9,704 nt of DNA from Anaerolineae bacterium. GTDB taxonomy: Bacteria; Chloroflexota; Anaerolineae; B4-G1. This document shows positions 1-6,313 of the stretch, piece by piece. The stretch is from positions 1 through 9,704 of the forward strand of contig JAUWOI010000126.1 of the NCBI GenBank assembly GCA_030612185.1. Direction: 5' to 3'. The first letter of the stretch is position 1; each line of letters starts with the position of its first letter. A model generated the notes under the pieces. It was not told where the DNA came from, searched no databases, and saw only the letters and a list, made by a program, of their open reading frames with translations. A program made the translations under genes and the position numbers.

Positions 1-29
1 CCTAAGTCCAAGAGCAAACCTCTAAGTAT

Positions 30-58
30 AGTATAGTGGAATAAGAGAGCGTTGTCAA
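30..58 (-). promoter_or_regulatory. Near-consensus sigma-70 type promoter reading leftward
   Basis: On the minus strand the -35 box is TTGACA (complement of 53-58, 6 of 6 consensus). A 17-bp spacer follows, then the -10 box TATACT (complement of 30-35, 5 of 6). A second TATACT overlaps at 25-30. Transcription would begin at about 22-24 and leave the window, so the gene it serves is not visible. The match is stronger than any other promoter in the window, which would suit a stable RNA or a highly expressed gene, but that is inference. Confidence 0.7.
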
Positions 59-112
59 GAGCCAATTCTGCAAAGGGTGCATTTTAGTTTGGGGGCGAGT
101 TCAACATAGACC

Positions 113-184
113 GCACCGGCCTGTAAGAGCCGGTGCTGGAACAGCATTGGTGACGCCCTAGCACCGCCTGTTCTACGGCGGTGC
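113..184. repeat. Pair of matched 24-nt hairpins
   Basis: Hairpin 1 (113-136) has arms GCACCGGC and GCCGGTGC around an 8-nt loop. Hairpin 2 (161-184) has arms GCACCGCC and GGCGGTGC, also around an 8-nt loop. The gap between them is exactly 24 nt. TGGAAC (137-142) can pair with GTTCCA (186-191) around hairpin 2, while the overlapping GAACAG (139-144) can pair with CTGTTC (168-173), so two exclusive folds are possible. There is no T-tract, so this is not a standard terminator. It lies between two divergent promoters. It could be a structured RNA, a protein-binding site or a dispersed palindromic repeat; the sequence alone does not decide. Confidence 0.6.
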
Positions 185-200
185 GGTTCCAAAAACCGAT

Positions 201-229
201 TTGCGTTGCCCGACCTAATCTGCTACAAT
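201..229 (+). promoter_or_regulatory. Extended -10 promoter for the TPR gene
   Basis: TTGCGT (201-206) is a weak -35 box. After 17 bp comes TACAAT (224-229, 5 of 6 consensus), preceded by TGC at 221-223, which gives the extended -10 form TGnTAnnnT. Transcription would start near 236, about 17 nt before the TTG start codon at 253 and downstream of the open frame's earlier GTG at 181. This argues for the later start. Confidence 0.5.
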
Positions 230-240
230 CACATCTCATT

Positions 241-247
241 GGGAGGT
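241..247 (+). promoter_or_regulatory. Ribosome binding site selecting the TTG start at 253
   Basis: GGGAGGT sits 5-6 nt before TTG at 253. The in-frame GTG at 181 lies inside hairpin 2, has no comparable site and is upstream of the predicted -10 box. The TTG start is therefore preferred. Confidence 0.7.
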
Positions 248-252
248 CAACC

Positions 253-2721
253 TTGAGTAAACGTAAACGTAAGAGACAGCGTCACGCACCGCCTGCGCAG
301 AGGTCGCGCCGACATCGCCGGGGGACGAACAAGTTGCAGGCGATCCTCAAACAGGCTGACAACCTGATTGACCGCGGCTGCACCCAGGAAGCCATCGCTC
401 TCCTGGAGCCACTGTTGGCATCCTACCCGCGTGTGGCCGATCTGCACTACTACGTCGGTTACGCCCACGTCAAGGCTGGCGACATCTGGGGTGGGCTGGC
501 AGGATACGAACGGGCGCTGGAATTGAACCGGGATCTAAGCCATTGGCTGCCATTGGCCTCGCTCTACCTGGAACTCGAGTTGAACGTGCATGCCCTGCGC
601 GCTTTTCGCCAGGCGCTAGAGCGACAGGCCGACGTCCCAATGATTGACGAAGTGCACGAGGTGGTGGCTTCGCTGGAGAAAGACATTCTGGAGACCGCAC
701 ATAATCTTGATCTTCCAGTGACACGAGTCGAAAAAGGCCTCCGTTACCTGGAGGACAGTCAGCGCGCACTGCATAAGAACGACTTTCCGGCCTGCATCGG
801 TGCCAGCCAGCGGGCCATCAAGTTGCTGGCCGATTGGCCCCCGCCTCGCAACAACCTTTCCCTGGCGCTGTTCTACGATGGTCAACCGGAAAAGGCCATT
901 GATACCGCACGCCAGGTGCTCTTGCAAGCCCCGGACAACGTTCAGGCGCTGAGCAATGCCCTCCGTTTCCTGGCCTGGACGGGACAAGAGACAGATGCGC
1001 GGGTGTTGTGGGCTCGGTTGAAGGACATCATACCACAGAGGAATAGCGATCGCCGCAAGATGGCGGAAGCAGCCGCCATCATGGACGAAGACGAGAGTGT
1101 GTACCGCCTGTTACGTCCCTTGGCTAAATCGCAAGGGGGGCGGCAGGGAGTGCCTGGATTATCCTGGCAGACAAGGCTATTCCTGGCCGTCGCCGAAGCC
1201 AATACCGGCCGTCGCGCCGCGCGACGCCATCTGAAGGCGTTGCGGAACGACCTGCCCTGGGCAGGCGAGTTGCTGGCGGCGCTGGAGGCCGGGCGACCGG
1301 GGCCGGGTTGGGCCGAGCGTTTCCCCTACTTCCACAGCACCGAACTCATGCCTATGCCAAGGATAGGCGAGTTCGTTGACCTGGTCGGCCGCGAGGATGA
1401 GACGTCGCCCCGGAGATTTCGCAGCCAGGTGGCGCGCTTCGTCGCTCGTTTCCCCCAAATCGTTCTCATGGCAGAGAAAATGATCTGGGAAGACAACCAG
1501 CCCGACGCTGGGGTCGCGATTCTGGCGACCGTCGCCACTCCGGCTGCTTACGCTGCCCTGCGCCGCTTTGGGTTGAGCCAGGCCGGTGAAGACGAGGTGC
1601 GCATGCAGGCGCTCATCAGTCTTATACAGGCGGGCGAGATCGCACAAGATGAAACGTTGCGCATGTGGGGCGGAGGGGAGTGGCGGGAGGTGCAACTGCG
1701 CCAGCACGAGATTTCGGACGAGCCCAAGACGCAGTACAGGCCGGACGTGGCAAGACTGTTGGATCAAGGTTTGAGCGCTTTCCAGCAGGACGACTATGAA
1801 AAGGCCGAGCGGCTGTTCCGCCGCATGTTGGAATTGGAACCCCGCGCCAGAGAAGCGTGCAACAATCTCGGCACGATCCATGCCCGTCGCGGAGAGCACG
1901 CGCAAGCCAGGAAGATGTTCCAGGCGGCGCTGGAGATAGATCCGACCTACGTGTTTCCGCGCTGCAACCTGGCCGTGTATCTCCTGGACGAGGGTGACGT
2001 CGAAGGGGCAGGTGCCATGTTGCAGCCTTTGGCCGGCGCGACGCATTTTCGCCCGCAGGAGATGGCGTTTTACTCCTATACCCAGGCCCGCATTCTGATG
2101 CAGCGGGAGGAATACGAGGCGGCCCGCCGCACCTTGCAGGCCGCGCTGCAAATATTGCCTGGCTACGAGCCGGCCGAGAGCCTGCTGGAGCGCCTCGAAA
2201 GAATCACCAGCATTGAGACGGGCTTCGAGTCCTTCATGGAGCAGCAGCGCAAGCGTGACCAGGCCAAACGCGCCCGGCTACAGGCCAAACTCTCCACGCC
2301 GGAGCCGGCGCTCGCCGAGGCACTATCCATCTACACCAAGGACGTGCTCACCGGAATGGCGCGCGTGGTCGTGCGTTGGGGTGGATGGTCGGCACTGCGC
2401 AAGGCGGAGTTGATCGAACGGATCGCCGCCGAACTCGGCGACCCGGACAATCTGGAGCGAGTGGTTGGCGATCTGAACGAAGACGAACGGGTTGCGCTGC
2501 GCCAGGTACTGGCGCGCGGCGGGTCTATGCCCTGGCAGGATTTCGACGCTACCTACGGAAACGACCTGGAGGACTCTCCATACTGGCAATGGCACGTGCC
2601 GGAGACGGCCATGGGCCGCTTGCGGCTGCGCGGGCTGCTGGTGGAAACGACGGTAGATGGCGAACTGCTGGTCGCTGTGCCGTCTGAATTGCGGCATCTC
2701 CTGGGAGAGATGCTGAACTGA
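253..2721 (+). CDS. TPR-repeat protein with basic N-terminus and conserved-looking C-terminal domain
   Basis: An 822-residue protein from the TTG start. The first 25 or so residues are very basic (MSKRKRKRQRH, then RSRRHRR). Helical TPR-type repeats cover roughly residues 28-125 and 168-265 (for example EAIALLEPLLASYP and NNLSLALFYDGQPEKAID), and a clearer block covers about 497-650, with hallmarks such as ACNNLGTIHARRGEHAQARK and EYEAARRTLQAALQILPGY. The last 130 residues are not TPR: a helical part with LRKAELIERIAAEL, then a GG(S)MPWQDF and MGRLRLRGLLVE stretch that reads like a winged-helix fold. No signal peptide or membrane segment is seen, so it is probably cytoplasmic. TPRs bind proteins, and the basic tail could bind nucleic acid or ribosomes. 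No enzymatic motif was found and the partner is unknown. It is probably monocistronic, since it has its own promoter and is followed by a relic and a repeat. Confidence 0.85.
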   Translation: MSKRKRKRQRHAPPAQRSRRHRRGTNKLQAILKQADNLIDRGCTQEAIALLEPLLASYPRVADLHYYVGYAHVKAGDIWGGLAGYERALELNRDLSHWLPLASLYLELELNVHALRAFRQALERQADVPMIDEVHEVVASLEKDILETAHNLDLPVTRVEKGLRYLEDSQRALHKNDFPACIGASQRAIKLLADWPPPRNNLSLALFYDGQPEKAIDTARQVLLQAPDNVQALSNALRFLAWTGQETDARVLWARLKDIIPQRNSDRRKMAEAAAIMDEDESVYRLLRPLAKSQGGRQGVPGLSWQTRLFLAVAEANTGRRAARRHLKALRNDLPWAGELLAALEAGRPGPGWAERFPYFHSTELMPMPRIGEFVDLVGREDETSPRRFRSQVARFVARFPQIVLMAEKMIWEDNQPDAGVAILATVATPAAYAALRRFGLSQAGEDEVRMQALISLIQAGEIAQDETLRMWGGGEWREVQLRQHEISDEPKTQYRPDVARLLDQGLSAFQQDDYEKAERLFRRMLELEPRAREACNNLGTIHARRGEHAQARKMFQAALEIDPTYVFPRCNLAVYLLDEGDVEGAGAMLQPLAGATHFRPQEMAFYSYTQARILMQREEYEAARRTLQAALQILPGYEPAESLLERLERITSIETGFESFMEQQRKRDQAKRARLQAKLSTPEPALAEALSIYTKDVLTGMARVVVRWGGWSALRKAELIERIAAELGDPDNLERVVGDLNEDERVALRQVLARGGSMPWQDFDATYGNDLEDSPYWQWHVPETAMGRLRLRGLLVETTVDGELLVAVPSELRHLLGEMLN

Positions 2722-2726
2722 CAGCG

Positions 2727-2861
2727 ATGAACCATCCCATTCTGGACCGACCTGAAGTCCTGCGAGCAAAGCGGTTGGCCCTGATCCCCGGCGCAGACCA
2801 CAACGACCTGATGATGGTCGGAATGTCACAGTACTTTGAGGCGATCCATCTGGTTAATTGA
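2727..2861 (+). pseudogene. C-terminal relic of an alpha/beta hydrolase
   Basis: A 44-codon open frame starts 5 bp after the TPR gene. It contains RLALIPGADHNDLMMVG followed by YFEAIHL, which is how many serine alpha/beta hydrolases (dienelactone-hydrolase or FrsA-like) end: a strand, the catalytic-triad histidine in G-A-x-H-N-D, and the last helix. Nothing hydrolase-like precedes it in the same frame, where the sequence is TPR gene, so the nucleophile serine and the acid residue are absent and it cannot be an enzyme. No ribosome site is well placed. It is most simply the tail left after a deletion or rearrangement joined the TPR gene to this site. The family assignment is from memory of the motif. 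Confidence 0.6.
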
Positions 2862-2993
2862 CAAAACTCTGGTGTCCTCAAGGTTGGCCGGAAATGGGAC
2901 GCAGATCAACGCAGATGGACGCTGATTCTCTGGTTTTTATCTGCAAATGATCTGCGAAAATCTGCGTGAATCTGCGTCCTAGAGGATTTGTCA
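2859..2993. repeat. Palindromic CGCAGAT/ATCTGCG intergenic repeat
   Basis: The left arm has three near-copies of a ten-base unit (ggACGCAGATca, ACGCAGATgg, ACGCTGATt; 2897-2926). The right arm has the complements ATCTGCGaaa, ATCTGCGtga and ATCTGCGtcc (2950-2979). The outermost arms GGACGCAGAT (2897-2906) and ATCTGCGTCC (2970-2979) are perfect 10-bp inverted repeats. ACGCAGAT (2909-2916) pairs perfectly with ATCTGCGT (2960-2967). Outside lie TGACAAA (2859-2865) and TTTGTCA (2987-2993), also inverted, giving a 135-bp unit. The left edge overlaps the stop codon of the hydrolase relic. No gene is seen between 2862 and 3026. This resembles short dispersed palindromic repeats common in environmental genomes; mobility is unproven. 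Confidence 0.65.
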
Positions 2994-3026
2994 GTCAATC
3001 AGGTCAGAGTGGTATAGGGAGATAAG

Positions 3027-4181
3027 ATGATGGAAGCCGCCTTCATCTGCACAAAGGAATTGTGGTCGCAGGGCTTCGGCGGGACGCACCCGTTGAAACC
3101 GGAACGGCTGAAGCGCACTTATGAACTACTCATGGCTTATCGGGCCTTCGACGCGCCTCACTCACACCTGGTGCCGCCGCACCCGGCTAGCCGCGAGGAG
3201 TTGCTCCTGTTTCACACCGCAGAATACGTGGATGCCGCTGCCAGCCTGAGCGGAGCCGAAGGGTCGAAGGGCCGTGGCGAAGCGCGTGACCTGGCCAGGC
3301 GCTACAACTTCCGCCCCGACGAGACCCCCGTCTTCCCCGGTATGTACGAAACTGAGGGCCTCAAGGTGGGGGTGGCCCTGGCGGGGGCCAGGCTGATCGC
3401 CGAAGGGCAGATGCAAGTGGCCTTCAGCATTGCCGGGGGGATGCACCATGCGCGGCCTGCTTTGGCCTCCGGTTTTTGCGTCTTCAACGATTGTGCGGTT
3501 GCCATCCATTGGTTTGTGCGCCAGGGACTGCGGGTGGCCTACGTAGACATTGATGTACACCACGGCGATGGGGTCCAGGCCGCTTTCTACGACACCGATC
3601 AGGTGCTGACCATCTCATTGCATCAGGCGGGCATCCGTTTTTATCCCGGCACTGGCTTCCCTGAGGAGATAGGGACCGGCGCTGGATATGGCTATAGCAT
3701 CAACGTACCTTTCCTGCCCTATACCGATGACGAACTGTACCTGTGGGCCTTTCGCCAGGTGGTGCCGCCGCTGGTCCGCCAGTTCGCCCCCGATGTGCTG
3801 GTGACCCAGGTGGGCGTGGACACCCACTACCGCGATCCACTGGCTATGCTGATGTTGACGACCCAGGGCTACGTCGCCTTGATCGAGGAACTCAAGACAT
3901 TGGCCGATACCATCGGGCGCTGGCTGGCTTTCGGCGGCGGGGGATACGCCGTGGACGTGGTACCGCGCGCCTGGACGTTGGCCTATGGTCTGATGTCGGG
4001 GCAGACCTTCCCGGATGAACTCCCACCTGCATACAGCGAACGCTATGGCCCCGGCTGGTTGCACGACGCCGCAGGCCCGGAGCCGGCGGAAGCGTGGGTG
4101 ATTGAGCAGACTCGCGAGTACGTCGAAAAAAGCATCGCTGCCCTCAAGGGCCAGACACAAGATGTGTGGCGATGGGAGTAG
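3027..4181 (+). CDS. acuC: AcuC-like zinc deacetylase of the histone deacetylase superfamily
   Basis: 384 residues, full length for the arginase/deacetylase fold. Family landmarks in order are GGMHHARP (138-144, tandem catalytic H140-H141), VDIDVHHGDGVQ (173-184, zinc ligands D176 and H178), GVDTHYRDPLA (263-273, third zinc ligand D265) and GGGGYAVDVVPRAW (303-316, transition-state tyrosine Y307). All catalytic positions are intact. The protein should hydrolyse an acetyl-lysine or similar amide on proteins. AcuC in Bacillus deacetylates acetyl-CoA synthetase, but no acs or acetoin gene is next door, so the substrate and the symbol are tentative. A polyamine or acetoin-related amidohydrolase is the main alternative. 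AGGGAGA at 3016-3022 precedes two tandem ATGs (3027 and 3030); the second has the more usual spacing, so the true start may be one codon later. It follows a repeat and has no clear promoter of its own. Confidence 0.88.
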   Translation: MMEAAFICTKELWSQGFGGTHPLKPERLKRTYELLMAYRAFDAPHSHLVPPHPASREELLLFHTAEYVDAAASLSGAEGSKGRGEARDLARRYNFRPDETPVFPGMYETEGLKVGVALAGARLIAEGQMQVAFSIAGGMHHARPALASGFCVFNDCAVAIHWFVRQGLRVAYVDIDVHHGDGVQAAFYDTDQVLTISLHQAGIRFYPGTGFPEEIGTGAGYGYSINVPFLPYTDDELYLWAFRQVVPPLVRQFAPDVLVTQVGVDTHYRDPLAMLMLTTQGYVALIEELKTLADTIGRWLAFGGGGYAVDVVPRAWTLAYGLMSGQTFPDELPPAYSERYGPGWLHDAAGPEPAEAWVIEQTREYVEKSIAALKGQTQDVWRWE

Positions 4182-4207
4182 AATCTAGATCTGACCGATG
4201 TTCCTAT

Positions 4208-4236
4208 TTGTCATCTTTGTCACCTCGGCGTACAAT
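4208..4236 (+). promoter_or_regulatory. Promoter for the ATPase-Trypco1 pair
   Basis: TTGTCA (4208-4213, 5 of 6) is separated by 17 bp from TACAAT (4231-4236, 5 of 6). The predicted start near 4243 leaves a leader of about 49 nt. The -35 lies in a 9-bp tandem repeat (TTTGTCATC at 4207-4215, TTTGTCACC at 4216-4224). The second copy would give another TTGTCA (4217-4222), 17 bp before the poorer TATGAG (4240-4245). The rest of the 4182-4291 gap shows no gene or terminator. Confidence 0.6.
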
Positions 4237-4277
4237 CTATATGAGGTGATACTTAGAATCTTTTCATAGAGACTTGC

Positions 4278-4285
4278 AAAGAGGA
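4278..4285 (+). promoter_or_regulatory. Ribosome binding site selecting the ATG at 4292
   Basis: AAAGAGGA ends 6 nt before ATG at 4292. The in-frame TTG at 4274 overlaps this site and has nothing useful upstream. The ATG start also places the ATPase N-terminus (FVDRQWELREL) where this family normally begins. Confidence 0.7.
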
Positions 4286-4291
4286 TACGCT

Positions 4292-5734
4292 ATGACTCGT
4301 TTTGTAGATCGGCAGTGGGAGTTGCGAGAGTTAGATGAACTGTTGGCAGCGCAGGGCGCGCAGTTTGTCGTGGTCTACGGGCGGCGGCGGGTAGGCAAGA
4401 CTACGCTGCTCCTCCACTGGGCCCAGCAGACCCAGCGGCCGTACCTCTACTGGGTGGCGCGGCGCGAGACGGCCGATGCCACCCGGCAGAGCTTTGCACG
4501 GGCCTTGTGGCGCTGGGCCTACCCGGAGGCCGAGGAACCGTCACCCCCGCGCTTTGACTCCTGGGAGTCGTTGTTCGCGCAGATGATGCGTATGATCGGC
4601 CAGCAGCCCTTGACTCTGATCTTTGATGAGTTCTCATACGCTGTCGAGTCTGACCCTTCTTTGCCCTCACACACGCAGGTGCTCTGGGATCATCAGTTGA
4701 AGGGAAAGCCGATCACGTTGCTGTTGGCCGGATCGCACATCGGGATTATGGTGGACCTGATGCGCTACCAGGCTCCGCTATTTGGGCGCTTCACGGCGCG
4801 ACTGGCGGTAGACCCGTTACCTTACGCGGCGCTGGCCGATTTCTTTCCCCGCTACGTCGCTGCCGAACGGGTCGCCACCTACGCTGTGTTGGGCGGCGTC
4901 CCCGCTTATCTGGAGCAGTTTGATCCAGGCCAGAGCCTGAGCGTCAATGTCCGCCGCCACCTCTTCCGGCGCACGGGAATGTTCCGCAGCGAGCCGGAAT
5001 TGCTGATCAGCGACCTGGTGCGCGAGACACGCAACTACGAGGCCACACTGCGGGCTGTGGCTACTGGCGCGCGTACACCCGCCGAGATGGCCAAGACTAC
5101 CGGCATTGCCTCTCCCAACCTGGCCCCTTATCTCAAGCGGCTGTGCGAACTAGGGCTGATCGAGCGGCGCGTCCCGGCCACGGTTCCACCGGACCGGCGA
5201 CGGGCAACCACTCGCAGCCGCTACTACCTGCGCGATCCATACCTGCGGTTCTACTTTCGCTTCATCGAACCAAACCTGGAGTTGATCGAGTTGGGGCTGA
5301 CCGATGTTCTGTGGCAGCGTATCGGCGAACAACTCCGCGCCTTCGTAGGGCTGACCGCCTTTGAGGACTTGTGCCGCGAGTGGACACTGGTTCAGGCCCG
5401 CGCGGGGCAGTTGCCCTTCTCGCCGGAGATCGTAGGCAGCCATTGGTCGAAGGATGCGCAAGTGGACGTGGTAGCACTCAACTGGCGGGAGAAAGCCATC
5501 CTGCTAGGCGAGAGCAAGTGGGGAGTGGATGCGGTTGGGCGTTCCGTGATCCGGGAACTGGTGGAGAAGTCGCCCCAAGTGGTGCCGGAGGACGATTGGC
5601 AGGTGCACTATGTCTTCTTCGCCCGCGCCGGATTCACTGATGCCGCTCAAGCCGAAGCCGAGGCAGCAGGGGCGCAGTTGGTGGACTTGGAGACGTTGGA
5701 TGTGGATTTGAGGCGCGCCCTGGCGGAAGGATAG
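4292..5734 (+). CDS. Archaeal-type AAA/STAND-like ATPase with C-terminal PD-(D/E)XK-like domain
   Basis: 480 residues. The order matches the family annotated as archaeal ATPase (ATPase_2) plus DUF234. An N-terminal FVDRQWELREL motif is followed by Walker A GRRRVGKT (30-37), Walker B LTLIFDEF (107-114, D112 and E113) and a sensor strand ITLLLAGSH (141-149). A basic loop with R166 follows, then a winged helix at about 250-295 (ATGARTPAEMAKTTGIA, YLKRLCELGLIERR). The C-terminal part has E358, then VDVVALN with D392, then LLGESKWG with E407 and K409. This D-x(n)-ExK arrangement is the signature of PD-(D/E)XK nuclease folds and appears intact. It is likely a cytoplasmic ATP-driven switch or nuclease that binds DNA through the winged helix. 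The Trypco1 gene starts 22 bp after its stop, so they are probably cotranscribed. Real cleavage activity is inference; many family members are uncharacterised. Confidence 0.85.
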   Translation: MTRFVDRQWELRELDELLAAQGAQFVVVYGRRRVGKTTLLLHWAQQTQRPYLYWVARRETADATRQSFARALWRWAYPEAEEPSPPRFDSWESLFAQMMRMIGQQPLTLIFDEFSYAVESDPSLPSHTQVLWDHQLKGKPITLLLAGSHIGIMVDLMRYQAPLFGRFTARLAVDPLPYAALADFFPRYVAAERVATYAVLGGVPAYLEQFDPGQSLSVNVRRHLFRRTGMFRSEPELLISDLVRETRNYEATLRAVATGARTPAEMAKTTGIASPNLAPYLKRLCELGLIERRVPATVPPDRRRATTRSRYYLRDPYLRFYFRFIEPNLELIELGLTDVLWQRIGEQLRAFVGLTAFEDLCREWTLVQARAGQLPFSPEIVGSHWSKDAQVDVVALNWREKAILLGESKWGVDAVGRSVIRELVEKSPQVVPEDDWQVHYVFFARAGFTDAAQAEAEAAGAQLVDLETLDVDLRRALAEG

Positions 5735-5756
5735 AGTCAATCTGGGAGGTGACATT

Positions 5757-6080
5757 ATGGCGACCTATATCGAGTATGAACTGGAAGACGGCACCACAGT
5801 ACTGATCGAAAGCAGCGAGCCGGAAAGCGGAGTGGTCAGAGCCAGCCGTGACAAGGAAGGAAACGTGATCAAGAAGGCCGGCCAGAAGTTCGAGGCCGCT
5901 CTCGCGGGGATCAAACCATGGGCGGCCGCCTTGCGCCGGCAACTGGATGACCTTCTGGCCGATGAAATCGAGGTGACCTTTGGCGTCAAGGCAGTCGGTG
6001 AAGCAGGTAACTTCGCCGTAGGCAAAGTGGGCGCTGAAGCCAACTACGAAGTGACGCTCAAGTGGAGCAATAAAGAATGA
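5757..6080 (+). CDS. Trypco1 (trypsin-co-occurring domain 1) family small protein
   Basis: 107 residues, the whole protein being one domain. An N-terminal beta region (YIEYELEDGTTVLIES) is followed by a helical middle (about 42-68), then EIEVTFGVKAVGEAGNFAVG and KVGAEANYEVTLKW (70-103). The ending G-x-EANxxVTLxW after a VxFGVK strand is how Trypco1 (CU044_2847-type) proteins look. There is no signal peptide. The family was named because its members sit beside trypsin-like proteases in predicted NTP-dependent conflict systems, and here the next gene begins with a trypsin domain. Its molecular role is unknown; a protease partner, regulator or substrate is the usual suggestion. The ribosome site GGGAGGTGA (5744-5752) is the strongest in the window. 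The gene is only 22 bp from the ATPase gene, so one transcript is likely. The stop codon lies in the first unit of a 7-mer tandem repeat. Confidence 0.8.
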   Translation: MATYIEYELEDGTTVLIESSEPESGVVRASRDKEGNVIKKAGQKFEAALAGIKPWAAALRRQLDDLLADEIEVTFGVKAVGEAGNFAVGKVGAEANYEVTLKWSNKE

Positions 6081-6111
6081 CCAATGAACAATGAACAATG
6101 ACCAATGAACA
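6077..6111. repeat. Five tandem 7-bp units ATGAMCA
   Basis: Units read ATGACCA, ATGAACA, ATGAACA, ATGACCA, ATGAACA without interruption. The first unit overlaps the TGA stop of the Trypco1 gene (6078-6080), so copy-number change would alter only the 3' gap. Similar runs occur between genes in many environmental genomes (from memory). No function is evident. Confidence 0.75.
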
Positions 6112-6149
6112 AAAGCGGTCCAGCGTTCTGAATGTTATTCCGGCGGAGA

Positions 6150-6263
6150 ACTGTCAACGGATTCAGGGATCGGATTGAACAGATTTAGGCCCGGCTCGGG
6201 CGGAAGAAATCTTGCCAGATGGGTGATTATCCGTTCAATTCGTTCCAAAAATCCGTTGACAGT
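6150..6263. mobile_element. MITE-like element with 13-bp terminal inverted repeats
   Basis: ACTGTCAACGGAT (6150-6162) and ATCCGTTGACAGT (6251-6263) are perfect 13-bp inverted repeats bounding 114 bp. Inner arms CGGATTGAAC (6171-6180) and GTTCAATTCG (6233-6242) pair with one mismatch, and GCCCG-GCT-CGGGC (6189-6201) makes a small hairpin inside. There is no coding capacity. No convincing target-site duplication is visible. It occupies most of the 6081-6313 gap between the Trypco1 and protease genes. The right arm contains TTGACA (6256-6261) without a good -10. A weak alternative promoter, TTGCCA (6212-6217) and TTCAAT (6234-6239) with 16 bp between, lies inside the element and could serve the protease gene. 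Confidence 0.6.
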
Positions 6264-6313
6264 ATGCCCCACGTAAGAAGTGCAAAACTACCGATGCTAT
6301 GGACTGATGGGAT

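Noticed and set aside
113..136. Rho-independent terminator for an upstream gene
   Set aside because: The hairpin is good but no T-tract follows on either strand.
181..252. Use of the earlier GTG at 181 as the start of the TPR protein
   Set aside because: It lies in a hairpin arm and upstream of the predicted -10 box. TTG at 253 has a good ribosome site and starts the basic tail.
1177..2151. Long minus-strand open frame of 324 codons opposite the TPR gene
   Set aside because: It is a shadow of a high-GC gene. It has no family motifs, while the plus-strand frame has clear TPRs.
2897..2979. CRISPR array
   Set aside because: The repeated unit is about ten bases with two- to three-base gaps and is arranged as a palindrome, with no spacers.
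2988..3018. Promoter for the deacetylase gene (TTGTCA at 2988 with TATAGG at 3013)
   Set aside because: The spacer is 19 bp, and the start site would fall beside the ATG and exclude the ribosome site at 3016-3022.
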